This document shows, one piece after another, positions 10,417 through 20,474 of a stretch of 47,164 nt of DNA (positions are counted from its first letter, which is position 1; every line of letters begins with the position of its first letter). The stretch covers positions 75,488 through 122,651 of the forward strand of contig JAHEAV010000005.1 of NCBI GenBank assembly GCA_024642565.1, in the 5' to 3' direction. The notes beneath the pieces were generated by a model. It searched no databases, was not told the DNA's origin, and was given only the letters and a program-made list of their open reading frames with translations. The stretch comes from Erythrobacter sp. GTDB taxonomy: Bacteria; Pseudomonadota; Alphaproteobacteria; Sphingomonadales; Sphingomonadaceae. A program made the translations under genes and the position numbers.

Positions 10417-11039
10417 AGGGATATACCTTTCCCGACATCAGGGCGGGCATTCACGGTCGCATCCTGCGGCCGGCGGCGCACCTGCTTACCAATATCCTGA
10501 TGGCCGCGATGGGGGCCGGATGCCCGTTCCCGGTGGGTCAGGACAATCGCGCCAATCATGGCCACTAGCAGAACCAGTCCCGCCGCTTCGAACAGGAACA
10601 GATATTTGCTGTAAAGCACCGCACCGATACTGGCGATATTGCTGGTATCGGCCGCTGCCGCAGCGGTACCATCAGGCGTACCGAGCACCATGGCACCGGC
10701 ACGATAGGCCCCGATCCCCAGCACCAGTTCAGCCAGCAACAGGAGTGCAATAGCAATGCCGATCGGGAAATTCTTCATGAACCCGGCGCGCAATTCGGCG
10801 AAATCTATATTGAGCATCATTACCACGAACAGGAACAGCACCGCGACCGCGCCGACATAGACAATCACCAGCAGCATCGCGATAAACTCGGCGCCCAGCA
10901 GCACCATCAGCCCGGCGCCGTTAAAAAACGCAACAATCAGCCAGAGCACCGAATGCACCGGATTGCGGGCAAGAATCGTAAAGGTGCCGCTGGCTATCAC
11001 GAGCACCGCGAAGAGGTAGAAGGCAAGGGTCTGGATCAT
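10413..11039 (-). CDS. nuoJ: NADH-quinone oxidoreductase subunit J
   Basis: 208 residues with five membrane helices followed by a polar tail of ~40 residues. The helix containing the conserved pattern [26 protein letters not shown] (only part quoted by position: about residues 50-75) carries the pi-bulge segment known from NuoJ. It forms part of the membrane arm next to NuoA and NuoK. The gene starts 15 bases after nuoI and overlaps nuoK. The basic tail ([15 protein letters not shown] and beyond) is cytoplasmic and variable within the family. Confidence 0.96.
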   Translation of the reverse strand: MIQTLAFYLFAVLVIASGTFTILARNPVHSVLWLIVAFFNGAGLMVLLGAEFIAMLLVIVYVGAVAVLFLFVVMMLNIDFAELRAGFMKNFPIGIAIALLLLAELVLGIGAYRAGAMVLGTPDGTAAAAADTSNIASIGAVLYSKYLFLFEAAGLVLLVAMIGAIVLTHRERASGPHRGHQDIGKQVRRRPQDATVNARPDVGKGISL

Positions 11040-11054
11040 CGGTTCGCGCCGCCC

Positions 11055-11540
11055 CTAGCGATAGGGCGCATCGGCTTCAAGGTTCGCGGCAATCGCCCGC
11101 TCCCACTTGTCCCCGTTCGCCAGCAGTTTTGCTTTGTCATAGAGCAATTCTTCGCGCGTTTCGGTCGCGTATTCGAAGTTTGGCCCTTCGACCACGGCAT
11201 CCACCGGACAGGCTTCCTGACAGAAACCGCAATAGATGCACTTGGTCATGTCGATGTCATAGCGTGTGGTGCGGCGGCTGCCGTCTTCGCGCGGTTCGCT
11301 CTCTATGGTGATCGCCTGCGCCGGGCATACGGCCTCGCACAATTTACAGGCGATGCAGCGTTCCTCGCCATTGGGATAGCGGCGCAAAGCATGCTCGCCG
11401 CGAAAGCGTGGGCTGAGCGGGTTCTTCTCGAACGGATAGTTGATCGTCGCCTTTGGCTTGAAGAAATACTTCAGGGTCAGCGCGTGCGCCTTGAGGAATT
11501 CCCACAGGGTAAAAGACTTGATGAGTTGCGAAACGCTCAT
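11055..11540 (-). CDS. nuoI: NADH-quinone oxidoreductase subunit I
   Basis: 161 residues; carries the N6a and N6b [4Fe-4S] clusters that pass electrons towards the terminal cluster in NuoB. Both ferredoxin motifs are intact: [12 protein letters not shown] and [12 protein letters not shown]. The frame extends back to 11618 inside nuoH. The ATG at 11540 ([10 protein letters not shown]) is preferred because it overlaps the nuoH stop as ATGA and gives the usual family length. An N-terminal amphipathic helix precedes the cluster domain, as in other NuoI proteins. Confidence 0.97.
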   Translation of the reverse strand: MSVSQLIKSFTLWEFLKAHALTLKYFFKPKATINYPFEKNPLSPRFRGEHALRRYPNGEERCIACKLCEAVCPAQAITIESEPREDGSRRTTRYDIDMTKCIYCGFCQEACPVDAVVEGPNFEYATETREELLYDKAKLLANGDKWERAIAANLEADAPYR

Positions 11541-12589
11541 GCGCCGTACCTCGTAAACATCAGATAACCGGACACCAGAACGACAAACAGCAGACTGAGC
11601 GGTAGAAAGACTTTCCACCCCAGCCGCATCAACTGGTCATACCGGTAACGCGGGACGGTGGCCTTCACCCAGCTGAAGATGAAGAAGAAAAAGAAGATCT
11701 TACCGAACAGCCAGATCCAGCCAGGGATGAAGTAGCCGGGCAGCCAGTCAACGTTGAGTGGCGGCAGCCACCCGCCGAAGAACAGGATGGCGTTGAGCGC
11801 GCACATCAGCAACACATTGGCATATTCGCCGAGCCAGAACAGCGCGAAGCTCATGCTGGAATATTCGGTCTGGTACCCAGCCACCAGCTCGCTCTCCGCC
11901 TCGGTCAGGTCGAACGGGGCACGCGCGGTTTCCGCCAGGCTGGATATGAGGAACATCACCCACATCGGAAACAGCAGCAAGTTGAACACAAAACCGTTGA
12001 CGATGCCCAGCCCGTGGCCGCGCTGCGCCTCAATAATGCCATTCATGTTGAACGTGCCGGCCCACAGCACCACACAAATCAGGATAAACCCGATCGAAAC
12101 TTCGTAGGAAATCATCTGCGCGGCGGCGCGCATGGCAGAGAAGAACGGATATTTGGAGTTGGACGCCCAGCCCGACACCACCACCCCGTAAACGCCGAGG
12201 CTACTGATCGCGAGCACGTAGAGCAGGCCAACATTGATATTCGCCAACACCGCTTCCGGCCCGAAAGGTATCACTGCCCAAGCGAGCAAAGCCACGGTGA
12301 AGGTAACGATTGGTGCGATCAGGAACAGGCCCTTGTTGGCCGCGCTGGGAATAATGGTTTCCTGCAGAAACACCTTCAGCCCGTCAGCAAAGCTCTGGAG
12401 AAGACCAAACGGCCCGACCACATTTGGCCCCTTGCGAAGCGCCATTGCCGCCCAGATCTTGCGGTCGACATAAATGATCATCGCCACCGCCAACATCAGC
12501 GGCAGTGCAATCAGCAAGATGCCGGAGATAGTGGCTACCGACCATGCCCATTCGTAGGACATGCCCCAGGATTGGAAGAAGTCGGTCAT
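11537..12589 (-). CDS. nuoH: NADH-quinone oxidoreductase subunit H
   Basis: 350 residues with eight or nine membrane helices; NuoH forms much of the quinone-binding cavity at the junction of the arms of complex I. Family motifs are [20 protein letters not shown] near the N-terminus, [12 protein letters not shown], and the charged loop [21 protein letters not shown] with its conserved acidic residues near the quinone channel. The start ATG overlaps the nuoG stop by four bases and the stop overlaps nuoI in the same way. Confidence 0.97.
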   Translation of the reverse strand: MTDFFQSWGMSYEWAWSVATISGILLIALPLMLAVAMIIYVDRKIWAAMALRKGPNVVGPFGLLQSFADGLKVFLQETIIPSAANKGLFLIAPIVTFTVALLAWAVIPFGPEAVLANINVGLLYVLAISSLGVYGVVVSGWASNSKYPFFSAMRAAAQMISYEVSIGFILICVVLWAGTFNMNGIIEAQRGHGLGIVNGFVFNLLLFPMWVMFLISSLAETARAPFDLTEAESELVAGYQTEYSSMSFALFWLGEYANVLLMCALNAILFFGGWLPPLNVDWLPGYFIPGWIWLFGKIFFFFFIFSWVKATVPRYRYDQLMRLGWKVFLPLSLLFVVLVSGYLMFTRYGA

Positions 12590-14595
12590 TCGGCCGCCTC
12601 CTGCAAATTATCACCATGAAGCAGTTCAGCCGAACATTGCTGCATTACCGCGCTGGCTCGGGCGATCGGATTGGTCAGGTAGAAATCCTTGATCAGATAG
12701 GCCGTGATCATGCCTTCAACCTTGGCTTTCGCGTCCGCCTTGGGCAGCGCACCGAAATCGGCGAGGCCTTCCACGCCCAGCGCCGGCACGGCCTTGATCA
12801 TCGCATTTTGAAGCTGCGCGAAGCTATCGAACCCGACCGAAACGCCCAGCGCATCGGCCAACGCCCGCAGGATCGTCCAATCCTCTCGTGCATCACCCGG
12901 GGCATACACGGCCTTTTCGGCGAATTGCACCCGGCCTTCGGTATTGACGTAGGTTCCGTCCTTTTCCGCATAGCAGGCTGCTGGCAGGATGATATCGGCG
13001 CTGTGCGCACCCTTGTCACCGTGGTGGCCGATATAAACCTTGAGCGCATCCGCGAAGGGCTCAAAATCCATCTCGTCCGCGCCGAGCGACAGCACCACCT
13101 TGGGCTTTGCCTTGACGATATCCGCCATCCCGCCCGGCTGCGCATAGCCGAGCATCAGTCCGCCCATTCGCGCCGCGGAGATATGAAGAACGTTGAAGCC
13201 ATTCCAACCTTCCCGCGCGAGGTTGTACTTCGCGGCAAAGGATAATCCAGCGCCCAGCGCGCCCTTGGCCACGGCCGCGCCGCCCATAATGATGGCAGGG
13301 CGCGCGGCACCCTTGAATGCGTCGGCAACCGCCTTGGGCAATTTGGAAAGTATCGCCAGATCAGTGCCAAGGAATTCGGCCGGATAGGTGGTTTCCCATT
13401 CGGGGCCGATCAGGAACACCTTCGCGCCGTTCTTGACCGCCTTGCGCAGGCGCACATTGATCAGCGGCGCTTCCCAGCGAACATGGCTGCCGACAACCAG
13501 GATCACATCCGCTGTTTCAATGCCGGCCAGCGTCGAATTGAAATTGACTGCCGCCAGATTGGACACGTCGTAATCCATGCCAGTCTGCCGCCCTTCGAGC
13601 AGCTTGGAACCCATCGCGCCAAGCAGGGCCTTGGCCGCGAACATCGTTTCGCAATCGAGAATGTCGCCCGCGACCGCAGCAATCTTCTTGCCCGGCTTGG
13701 CCGCAGCAATCGCCTTGAATGCCTCGTCCCAGCTCGCCTCGGTCAGCTTGCCACGCTTGCGCATGAAAACCTTGTCGAGCCGGCGCTTGGTAAGGCCGTC
13801 AACCTGATACCGTGCCTTGTCGGAAATCCATTCCTCATTCACATCATCATTGATCCGCGGCAGCGCACGCATCACTTCCCGGCCCCGGCTATCGAGCCGG
13901 ATATTCGCGCCAATCGCGTCCGAAACGTCGATGGAAAGCGTTTTCTTGAGTTCCCATGGCCGGGCTTCAAAGGCGTAGGGGCGGGATGTAAGGGCACCGA
14001 CCGGGCACAAATCGATCACATTGGCGGAAAGCTCATGTGTCGCAGCCTGTTCCAGATAGGTGGTGATCTGCATATCTTCGCCGCGATAGAGCGCACCGAT
14101 TTCATCAACTCCGGCGATTTCTTCGGAAAAACGCACGCATCGGGTGCAGTGGATGCAGCGGGTCATCACCGTCTTGATCAGCGGTCCCATGTATTTTTCG
14201 GTCACCGCACGCTTGTTGGCATCATAGCGCGATGCCCCGCGCCCATAGGCAACCGACTGATCCTGCAAATCGCATTCGCCGCCCTGATCGCAAATCGGGC
14301 AATCGAGCGGGTGGTTGATCAGGAGAAACTCCATCACCCCTTCGCGCGCGGTTTTTACCATGGGCGAATCTGTACGGATTTCCTGACCCTCGGCAGCCGG
14401 CAGCGCACAGGATGCCTGCGGCTTGGGCGGCCCGGGCTTCACCTCGACCAGACACATGCGGCAATTGCCGGCAATGCTCAGCCGTTCATGATAGCAGAAA
14501 CGCGGAATTTCCTTCCCCGCCAATTCACACGCCTGGAGCACAGTCGCGCCAGCGGGGACTTCGATTTCCAGACCATCTACAGTGACTTTAGGCAC
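12586..14595 (-). CDS. nuoG: NADH-quinone oxidoreductase subunit G
   Basis: 669 residues, the length typical of alphaproteobacterial and mitochondrial-type NuoG. The N-terminal [2Fe-2S] domain ([18 protein letters not shown], then ASCALP), the His-plus-three-Cys cluster ([18 protein letters not shown]), the N4-type cluster ([10 protein letters not shown] with a later DLCPVGAL) and a molybdopterin-oxidoreductase-like C-terminal half without cofactor function are all recognisable. The start is GTG at 14595, ten bases after a GGAGG sequence that lies inside the preceding small gene. It is separated from nuoF by that extra gene at 14601-15215. Confidence 0.97.
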   Translation of the reverse strand: MPKVTVDGLEIEVPAGATVLQACELAGKEIPRFCYHERLSIAGNCRMCLVEVKPGPPKPQASCALPAAEGQEIRTDSPMVKTAREGVMEFLLINHPLDCPICDQGGECDLQDQSVAYGRGASRYDANKRAVTEKYMGPLIKTVMTRCIHCTRCVRFSEEIAGVDEIGALYRGEDMQITTYLEQAATHELSANVIDLCPVGALTSRPYAFEARPWELKKTLSIDVSDAIGANIRLDSRGREVMRALPRINDDVNEEWISDKARYQVDGLTKRRLDKVFMRKRGKLTEASWDEAFKAIAAAKPGKKIAAVAGDILDCETMFAAKALLGAMGSKLLEGRQTGMDYDVSNLAAVNFNSTLAGIETADVILVVGSHVRWEAPLINVRLRKAVKNGAKVFLIGPEWETTYPAEFLGTDLAILSKLPKAVADAFKGAARPAIIMGGAAVAKGALGAGLSFAAKYNLAREGWNGFNVLHISAARMGGLMLGYAQPGGMADIVKAKPKVVLSLGADEMDFEPFADALKVYIGHHGDKGAHSADIILPAACYAEKDGTYVNTEGRVQFAEKAVYAPGDAREDWTILRALADALGVSVGFDSFAQLQNAMIKAVPALGVEGLADFGALPKADAKAKVEGMITAYLIKDFYLTNPIARASAVMQQCSAELLHGDNLQEAAE

Positions 14596-14600
14596 GAGAA

Positions 14601-15215
14601 TCAGCCCTCCTGCTTTGCGGGCGGCGCGAAGGGGCCGACCAGCTGGCGGTAAGCGCCGAGCGCATAGATCGCGCGGACAGCGGGCTTGTTCAATTGCATC
14701 GTCATCCTCTTGGGAATACAGCTTTGCAGGATATCACCCGTGCGCTGCAAGGCATCCAGCTCCTCTGCGGAGGCCGGAACGGATGACAGCAAATCCTTCA
14801 CAGCATCGGGCCGCAAACGCAGGACGCATATACCGATGCTTTCCATCGGGTTCTGATCCGCAGGTACTGCCCCGGCGGCGGCAACCGCCAGCGAAGCCGA
14901 TCCGAAACGTTGCTTGATAAGCGCTTCAGCCAGATCGCCGGCGAAGGGCAAGCCGCTGAAACCAAGCCGCGATCCCGGCGCACAATAGTCATGCCCCTTG
15001 GCAAATTTACGCAACTTGGCTTTGTAATCGGAGCTGTCAAACGGCTGATCCAGCAATTGCGCCGCGCCGTCAGGGCTACGTTTGACTGCGCATTGCGCAA
15101 AGTTGCTCAAGGCTTCGAGCGCGAGCGGATCGGACTGCTCTGGCACCTTGCCAACGGCGGTACCCGGCATCGCCAATGCGCCGAGGATCAGGGCCGGGAT
15201 CAAAGACCGATTCAT
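14601..15215 (-). CDS. Exported hypothetical protein embedded between nuoF and nuoG
   Basis: 204 residues that I cannot assign to a named family. The first ~22 residues form a signal peptide ([22 protein letters not shown]), so the product is probably periplasmic. The mature part is mixed alpha-helical with four cysteines, found in [22 protein letters not shown] and LQSCIPK, which could form two disulfides. No membrane anchor or metal site is obvious. The start ATG overlaps the nuoF stop as ATGA and the stop is five bases before the nuoG start, so it is translated as part of the complex I operon. A role in complex I assembly is conceivable from position only; the fact that complex I catalytic subunits NuoE, F and G are cytoplasmic argues against direct contact. 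Confidence 0.8.
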   Translation of the reverse strand: MNRSLIPALILGALAMPGTAVGKVPEQSDPLALEALSNFAQCAVKRSPDGAAQLLDQPFDSSDYKAKLRKFAKGHDYCAPGSRLGFSGLPFAGDLAEALIKQRFGSASLAVAAAGAVPADQNPMESIGICVLRLRPDAVKDLLSSVPASAEELDALQRTGDILQSCIPKRMTMQLNKPAVRAIYALGAYRQLVGPFAPPAKQEG

Positions 15216-16507
15216 TCGGCCGCCTCCGCGAACCCGGAATTATGCTCGTGAATGCGCCGCTCCAGCTCTGGCCGGAAATGCTTGATGAGGCCCTGGATCG
15301 GCCATGCCGCTGCATCGCCCAGCGCACAGATGGTGTGGCCTTCGACCTGCTTGGTCACTTGCTGCAGCATGTCGATTTCCTCGATCGCCGCATCGCCGGT
15401 GCGCAGGCGTTCCATCATGCGCCACATCCAGCCTGTGCCTTCGCGGCATGGCGTGCACTGACCGCAGCTTTCGTGCTTGTAGAAATAGCTGATCCGGCTG
15501 ATCGCACGGACAATGTCGGTGCTCTTGTCCATTACAATTACTGCTGCCGTGCCAAGCCCTGATCCGACAGCCTTAAGCCCGTCAAAATCCATCGGTGCAT
15601 CCATGATCTCTGCCGCTGGAACCAGCGGAACCGAGGACCCGCCGGGGATCACGGCAAGAAGGTTGTCCCACCCGCCGCGAATGCCGCCGCAATGGCGATC
15701 GATCAACTCCTTGAAGGGAATGCTCATTTCCTCTTCAACGACGCAGGGTTTCTCGACATGTCCTGAAATCTGGAACAGCTTTGTACCCGCATTGCCTTCG
15801 CGTCCGAAGCTGGCAAACCAGCTTGCTCCGCGCCGCAGGATCGTGGGAACGACGGCGATACTTTCAACATTATTGACCGTGGTCGGGCAGCCATAAAGGC
15901 CCGCGCCGGCCGGAAATGGCGGCTTGAGGCGCGGTTGGCCTTTCTTGCCTTCCAGGCTTTCGATCATCGCGGTTTCTTCGCCGCATATATACGCACCAGC
16001 GCCGCGGTGCATGAACACATCGAAATCGTAACCGGTGCCGCTGGCGTTCTTGCCGATCAGCCCCGCTGAATACGCTTCGTCAATTGCGGCCTGCAAAGTC
16101 TGCGCTTCACGAATATATTCGCCGCGAATGTAAATATAGGCAGCTCGCGCGCGCATCGCAAAACCGGCGATCAGCGCCCCTTCGATCAACTTGTGCGGAT
16201 CGTGGCGGATAATCTCGCGGTCCTTGCACGAACCGGGTTCGGATTCGTCGGCATTGATGACGAGGAAGCTGGGCCGCCCGTCTTTGCTTTCCTTGGGCAT
16301 GAAGGACCATTTCAGGCCCGTGGGGAAGCCCGCCCCGCCCCGGCCGCGCAGGCCCGATGCCTTCATCTCATCAATGATCGCATCATTGCCGCGCGCGATA
16401 ATATCCTTGGTCTTGTCCCAATCACCGCGCGACTGCGCTGCCTTCAGGCCCCAATCCTGGAACCCATAGACATTGGTGAAGATACGGTCTTTGTCAGCCA
16501 GCGCCAT
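15212..16507 (-). CDS. nuoF: NADH-quinone oxidoreductase subunit F
   Basis: 431 residues; the NADH-oxidising subunit with FMN and the N3 [4Fe-4S] cluster. The glycine-rich [13 protein letters not shown] segment (NADH/FMN site), [19 protein letters not shown] and the cluster motif [12 protein letters not shown] are intact. Two ATG codons are available, at 16513 and 16507. I chose 16507 because it forms a TAATG overlap with the nuoE stop and lies nine bases after a GAGG; the other start would sit only three bases from it. The stop overlaps the start of the embedded exported-protein gene. Confidence 0.97.
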   Translation of the reverse strand: MALADKDRIFTNVYGFQDWGLKAAQSRGDWDKTKDIIARGNDAIIDEMKASGLRGRGGAGFPTGLKWSFMPKESKDGRPSFLVINADESEPGSCKDREIIRHDPHKLIEGALIAGFAMRARAAYIYIRGEYIREAQTLQAAIDEAYSAGLIGKNASGTGYDFDVFMHRGAGAYICGEETAMIESLEGKKGQPRLKPPFPAGAGLYGCPTTVNNVESIAVVPTILRRGASWFASFGREGNAGTKLFQISGHVEKPCVVEEEMSIPFKELIDRHCGGIRGGWDNLLAVIPGGSSVPLVPAAEIMDAPMDFDGLKAVGSGLGTAAVIVMDKSTDIVRAISRISYFYKHESCGQCTPCREGTGWMWRMMERLRTGDAAIEEIDMLQQVTKQVEGHTICALGDAAAWPIQGLIKHFRPELERRIHEHNSGFAEAAE

Positions 16508-17175
16508 TACCATTGACCTCGATAATCGTGGTTCCCGGCAACCATTTCTTTCAGTGTGGTCGGCCCGCCCGAAGGTTCGGAGGTATGCCGACCCGGTTCC
16601 TGCGTTCCGGCCTTGGGATTCTCGCCCTTGGCCAGCGCATCGAGAACCGCGTCAAGGCGTTCGGGCGTCAGATCTTCGTAATTGTCGTCATTGATCTGGA
16701 CCATTGGCGCGGTGGCGCAATTGCCCATGCATTCCACTTCGGTGAGCGTCCACAGGCCGTCCGCCGAGACTGCGCCCTTCTCCATCCCGCGTTTCTTGCA
16801 GGCGGCGATGATATCGTCCGATCCGCGCAATACGCACGGCGTGGTGCCGCAGACCTGTACGTGGAATTTACCTACCGGAACAAGGTTATACATGAAATAG
16901 AACGTTGCCACCTCGACCACGCGGATCACCGGCATATCGAGGTATTTCGCCACATATTCCATCACCGGCAATGGCAGCCAGCCCTGCGTATCGGTTTCCG
17001 CCCCGACCTGACGCTGCGCCAGATCAAGCAGCGGCATCACCGCCGATTTCTGACGGCCATCGGGATATTTGGCGATATGCCAGTCGGCCTTCGCCCTGTT
17101 CTCTTTCGTCCACACAAAAGAGCCCCAGCGCGCACGAAGTTCTGGCGTATCTGTTGCGAGGTGACGATTAGCCAC
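16507..17175 (-). CDS. nuoE: NADH-quinone oxidoreductase subunit E
   Basis: 222 residues with a thioredoxin-like domain holding the N1a [2Fe-2S] cluster. The four cysteines are in [10 protein letters not shown] and, about 35 residues later, in [10 protein letters not shown]. The ~50-residue C-terminal tail is polar ([16 protein letters not shown]). The GTG start at 17175 overlaps the end of a small membrane ORF (17168-17341) by eight bases. NuoE forms the electron-input module with NuoF and NuoG. Confidence 0.96.
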   Translation of the reverse strand: MANRHLATDTPELRARWGSFVWTKENRAKADWHIAKYPDGRQKSAVMPLLDLAQRQVGAETDTQGWLPLPVMEYVAKYLDMPVIRVVEVATFYFMYNLVPVGKFHVQVCGTTPCVLRGSDDIIAACKKRGMEKGAVSADGLWTLTEVECMGNCATAPMVQINDDNYEDLTPERLDAVLDALAKGENPKAGTQEPGRHTSEPSGGPTTLKEMVAGNHDYRGQW

Positions 17176-17341
17176 GTGTCTGACTCCCCCAGCGGCGTTG
17201 CGCGTAGATAGCCCACATTGCAGTAAGCAGAATTACTACGGGCACTCCTGCACCCTCCTTGCCTTGTCCAATGGCAAATCCAATGCAAGCGATCAGCAGC
17301 GCCATAAAACCAAACAGAACGATCTTCGGCTTACTCTTCAC
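17168..17341 (-). CDS. Small two-helix membrane protein between nuoD and nuoE
   Basis: A 57-codon frame that exactly fills the gap between nuoD and nuoE. It starts with GTG at 17341, overlapping the nuoD stop (GTGA), and ends with TAA overlapping the nuoE start by eight bases. The translation begins [20 protein letters not shown], then has a short glycine-rich polar turn (GQGKEGAG), a second hydrophobic segment ([15 protein letters not shown]) and a basic end ([10 protein letters not shown]). This looks like a helical hairpin with both ends in the cytoplasm. The stop/start overlaps on both sides and the clean membrane topology support a real gene. No family is recognised; a small accessory of complex I is only a positional inference. 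Confidence 0.72.
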   Translation of the reverse strand: MKSKPKIVLFGFMALLIACIGFAIGQGKEGAGVPVVILLTAMWAIYAQRRWGSQTRG

Positions 17342-18549
17342 CGGTCACACTCCCCGAACACCACGTCGATTGCACCGATGATTGCCGTAACGTCGGGCAG
17401 CATATGGCCAACGCTCATGAAATCCATTGCCTGAAGATGGCTGAACGCGGTCGGGCGGATCTTGCAGCGGTAGGGTTTGTTGGACCCGTCAGCCACCAGA
17501 TAAACACCGAATTCGCCCTTGGGGCTTTCGGTCGCGACATAGACTTCACCCGCCGGAACGTGGAAGCCTTCTGTGTAGAGTTTGAAGTGGTGGATCAGCG
17601 CTTCCATGCTCTGTTTCATCTCACCGCGTTTCGGAGGTACTACCTTGCGGTCATCGCTCGCAACCGGACCTTCCGGCATTTCTGCCAAACACTGTTTAAT
17701 GATCCTGGCGCTCTGGTAAACTTCTTCAACGCGGACCATGAACCGGTCATAACAATCGGAATTGGTGCCGACCGGAATTTCGAAGTCCATCCGATCATAA
17801 ACGTCATAAGGCTGCGATTTGCGCAGGTCCCACGGCAACCCGGCCGCACGGATCATCGGGCCGGAAAAGCCCCAGGCGATTGCATCCTCCTTGCTCACCA
17901 ACGCAATATCGACATTGCGCTGCTTGAAGATGCGGTTGTCCACCACCAGGCTCATCGCATCGCCGAACAATTCGGGCAGGCGGGTATCGACCCAGTCGCC
18001 AATGTCAGTCAGCAGCTTTAGCGGTACGTCCTGGTGTACGCCGCCTGGACGGAACCAGGCCATGTGCATTCGCGCGCCCGCTGCGCGTTCGAAGAAGTTG
18101 AGGCAATCCTCGCGCAATTCGAACACCCACAGGTTGGGCGTCATCGCGCCCACATCCATCACATGAGCGCCGATGTTGAGCATGTGGTTGCAGATGCGCG
18201 TCAGCTCCGCGAACAGCACCCGCAGATACTGTGCACGTTCGGGCACGGCGATGTTGAGCAGCTTCTCGATCGCCAGCACATAGCTGTGCTCCATCGCCAG
18301 AGGGCTGCAATAATCAAGCCGGTCGAAATACGGCAGCGCCTGCAGATAGGTCTTGTGCTCGATCAGCTTTTCGGTGCCGCGGTGAAGCAAGCCGACATGC
18401 GGATCGATCCGCTCGATAATCTCCCCGTCCAGTTCCATAACCATCCGCAAAACGCCGTGCGCGGCGGGATGCTGAGGCCCGAAATTGATCGTATAATTGG
18501 TGATGACATCATCGCCGGTGGTGGGCGACTGTTCGAGCTGCATGCTCAT
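17338..18549 (-). CDS. nuoD: NADH-quinone oxidoreductase subunit D
   Basis: 403 residues; the 49-kDa-type subunit that builds the quinone-reduction site with NuoB. The N-terminal [14 protein letters not shown] loop, with the histidine near the quinone head group, is present, as are [14 protein letters not shown] and the C-terminal [20 protein letters not shown] segment. NuoC and NuoD are separate genes here, as in most alphaproteobacteria. The ATG overlaps the nuoC stop (ATGA). Confidence 0.97.
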   Translation of the reverse strand: MSMQLEQSPTTGDDVITNYTINFGPQHPAAHGVLRMVMELDGEIIERIDPHVGLLHRGTEKLIEHKTYLQALPYFDRLDYCSPLAMEHSYVLAIEKLLNIAVPERAQYLRVLFAELTRICNHMLNIGAHVMDVGAMTPNLWVFELREDCLNFFERAAGARMHMAWFRPGGVHQDVPLKLLTDIGDWVDTRLPELFGDAMSLVVDNRIFKQRNVDIALVSKEDAIAWGFSGPMIRAAGLPWDLRKSQPYDVYDRMDFEIPVGTNSDCYDRFMVRVEEVYQSARIIKQCLAEMPEGPVASDDRKVVPPKRGEMKQSMEALIHHFKLYTEGFHVPAGEVYVATESPKGEFGVYLVADGSNKPYRCKIRPTAFSHLQAMDFMSVGHMLPDVTAIIGAIDVVFGECDR

Positions 18550-19325
18550 GGCGTGTCTGCCTTCGGCTTGGTCTTCCGGGTCCCAGTCTTCTTGGGTGCG
18601 GCCTTCTTGGGCGCTGCTTTCTTGGGCGCTGCTTTCTTGGGTGCAGCCTTTTTGGCCGGACTCTTCTTTGCGGCATCTGCCGGAGGCGCCGAGGGAGCTG
18701 GCGGCACTTCTGCGGCTTTCTCGTCACCCGGCAGCACGTAGTCCGCACCTTCCCACGGGCTCATGAAGTCGAATTGCCGCAAATCCTGAGCCAGTTCGAC
18801 AGGCTCATAAACAACCCGCTTTTCTTCCTCGGAATAGCGCAGCTCGGTGTAGCCGGTGAGCGGGAAATCCTTGCGGAAAGGATGCCCTTCAAAACCATAA
18901 TCCGTCAGGATACGGCGCAGATCGGTATTGCCGGCAAAAAGCACGCCATACATGTCGAACACTTCGCGTTCGAGCCAACCCGCATTGGGCCATAGAGCCG
19001 TAATCGTCGGCACAGGCGTTGCTTCATCGGTGCAAACTTTGACCATGATCCGATGGTTTTTTGTCAGCGACAGCAGCATATAAACGACTTCAAACCGTTC
19101 GGCGCGGTCCGGAAAATCGACGCCTGCGATCTCCATCATCTGCTGATAGGCATGGTCATCACGCAGCAGGCGTAGCGCATCTTCGATGCTGCTGCGCTGT
19201 ACCGTGAAAATCAATTCGCCGTGCTCTTCCTTTGCGGAGAGAAGCATGGTGCCAAGCGCGCCGGACAGCGCATCAAGAACACCCTCGTTCGAGGCGAGTT
19301 TCGGTGCAGAGTGCATTACGGCCAT
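18546..19325 (-). CDS. nuoC: NADH-quinone oxidoreductase subunit C with Lys/Ala/Pro-rich repeat tail
   Basis: 259 residues. The first ~210 form a standard 30-kDa-type NuoC with the signatures [21 protein letters not shown] and [15 protein letters not shown], which place it in the peripheral arm of complex I. From about residue 215 the protein continues as a low-complexity, strongly basic tail made of KKAAP repeats and ending in [15 protein letters not shown]. Such tails resemble histone H1-like or nucleic-acid-binding tails and are not part of the usual NuoC core. The start ATG at 19325 lies one base after the nuoB stop; the frame also reaches a TTG at 19337, which would overlap nuoB. Confidence 0.95.
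   Translation of the reverse strand: MAVMHSAPKLASNEGVLDALSGALGTMLLSAKEEHGELIFTVQRSSIEDALRLLRDDHAYQQMMEIAGVDFPDRAERFEVVYMLLSLTKNHRIMVKVCTDEATPVPTITALWPNAGWLEREVFDMYGVLFAGNTDLRRILTDYGFEGHPFRKDFPLTGYTELRYSEEEKRVVYEPVELAQDLRQFDFMSPWEGADYVLPGDEKAAEVPPAPSAPPADAAKKSPAKKAAPKKAAPKKAAPKKAAPKKTGTRKTKPKADTP
18589..18648. repeat. Tandem 15-bp repeat encoding KKAAP units in nuoC
   Basis: Four consecutive 15-base units on the plus strand (ttcttgggtgcggcc, ttcttgggcgctgct twice, ttcttgggtgcagcc). They keep the nuoC frame and encode the repeated Lys-Lys-Ala-Ala-Pro units on the minus strand. The two central units are identical at DNA level, which suggests recent slippage or duplication. The next bases, tttttggcc, look like a decayed further unit. 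Confidence 0.85.
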
Positions 19326-19326
19326 C

Positions 19327-19878
19327 TTAGCGCTCAATCGTCCCGCTGCGCCGGATCTTGCGCTGCAATTGCATCACACCGTAAAGCAGCGCTTCGGCGG
19401 TCGGCGGGCATCCGGGAATGTAAATGTCGACCGGCACGATCCGGTCGCAGCCCCTTACGACCGAATAGCTATAGTGATAATACCCACCGCCATTGGCACA
19501 GCTGCCCATGGAAATGACATATTTGGGTTCCGACATCTGGTCGTAAACCTTGCGCAAGGCCGGAGCCATCTTGTTGCACAGGGTACCGGCCACAATCATC
19601 ACATCCGATTGCCGCGGGGATGCACGCGGCGCGATGCCGAACCGCTCCATATCGTAGCGCGGCATATTGACGTGGATCATCTCCACCGCGCAGCACGCCA
19701 GGCCAAAGGTCATCCACCAGAGCGAACCGGTGCGCGCCCACTGGAACAGGTCTTCGGTGCTGGTAACCAGGAAGCCCTTGTCATTCACCTCTGTTTGCAG
19801 CGCGCGAAAATAATCCGCATCCGGCTGCAGGCTCGCGCCGGGTTGGGCTGCCGCGGGCAGGCCGTCCACTACTCCCAT
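19327..19878 (-). CDS. nuoB: NADH-quinone oxidoreductase subunit B
   Basis: 183 residues; carries the terminal N2 [4Fe-4S] cluster that reduces quinone. The unusual tandem cysteine ligands ([10 protein letters not shown]), the third cysteine ([16 protein letters not shown]) and the fourth ([17 protein letters not shown]) are all present. A 25-residue polar N-terminus precedes the domain. The ATG overlaps the nuoA end by ten bases. Confidence 0.97.
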   Translation of the reverse strand: MGVVDGLPAAAQPGASLQPDADYFRALQTEVNDKGFLVTSTEDLFQWARTGSLWWMTFGLACCAVEMIHVNMPRYDMERFGIAPRASPRQSDVMIVAGTLCNKMAPALRKVYDQMSEPKYVISMGSCANGGGYYHYSYSVVRGCDRIVPVDIYIPGCPPTAEALLYGVMQLQRKIRRSGTIER

Positions 19879-20243
19879 TCCAGCGCTCCTACTTTCCAGG
19901 CATAGGCAAAGCCGATGATCAGTTCGAACAGAAACACCATCATGGTGATCCAGCCCGCCCAGCCTGTGACATCCAGGCTAACCGCCCAGGGAAACAGAAA
20001 GGCCGCTTCCAGATCGAAAATGATGAACAGGATCGCGACGAGGTAAAACCGTACATCAAACTGACTGCGCGAATCTTCAAATGCAGGAAAGCCGCATTCA
20101 TATTCGCTCAGCTTGTCAGCATTCGGTTGATGCGCCCCGGTAAGGCGCGCAACACCCATTGGCAGGAACACAAACGCCGCAGACAGTCCAAGCGCAATGG
20201 CAAGGAAAATCAGGATCGGCAAATATTGGCTTAGATCAACCAC
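19869..20243 (-). CDS. nuoA: NADH-quinone oxidoreductase subunit A
   Basis: 124 residues with three membrane helices. The conserved loop [24 protein letters not shown], here covering about residues 45-68, contains the cysteine near the quinone cavity, and the second helix carries [11 protein letters not shown] with its conserved acidic residues. It is the first gene of the polycistron and starts with GTG at 20243. The 231 bases upstream, up to the aldehyde dehydrogenase stop, must hold the operon promoter, but I find no confident -35/-10 pair there. Confidence 0.96.
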   Translation of the reverse strand: MVDLSQYLPILIFLAIALGLSAAFVFLPMGVARLTGAHQPNADKLSEYECGFPAFEDSRSQFDVRFYLVAILFIIFDLEAAFLFPWAVSLDVTGWAGWITMMVFLFELIIGFAYAWKVGALEWE

Positions 20244-20474
20244 GAAAGATTCCCGTTTGGGCGGAAGTTGGGCTTGCCTCTAAGCCTCTGCCCCGCACGG
20301 CGCAAGGGTCGGTTGGCGGTAAATTGCCCCTATTTGCCCTGATTTTCCGCATCTGTAGGGTCAATTTCAAACCGGCAACCAAGCCCCAAGCCTTTCACAG
20401 CGTATGAACGCGCGGGCAGCGGACAGTTGCCTGCCGCCCAAACCACCGCCAACCCTGCCGGCTTCTGCTGCTCG

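Noticed and set aside
13483-14652. 389-codon plus-strand open frame over nuoG
   Set aside because: Antisense shadow of nuoG with no recognisable domain.
20244-20474. Small minus-strand frame (20330-20602) and a weak hairpin between the aldehyde dehydrogenase and nuoA
   Set aside because: The frame runs into the dehydrogenase gene and is Arg/Ser-rich without motifs; the hairpin has no T-tract. The region probably holds the nuo promoter, but I could not identify it with confidence.
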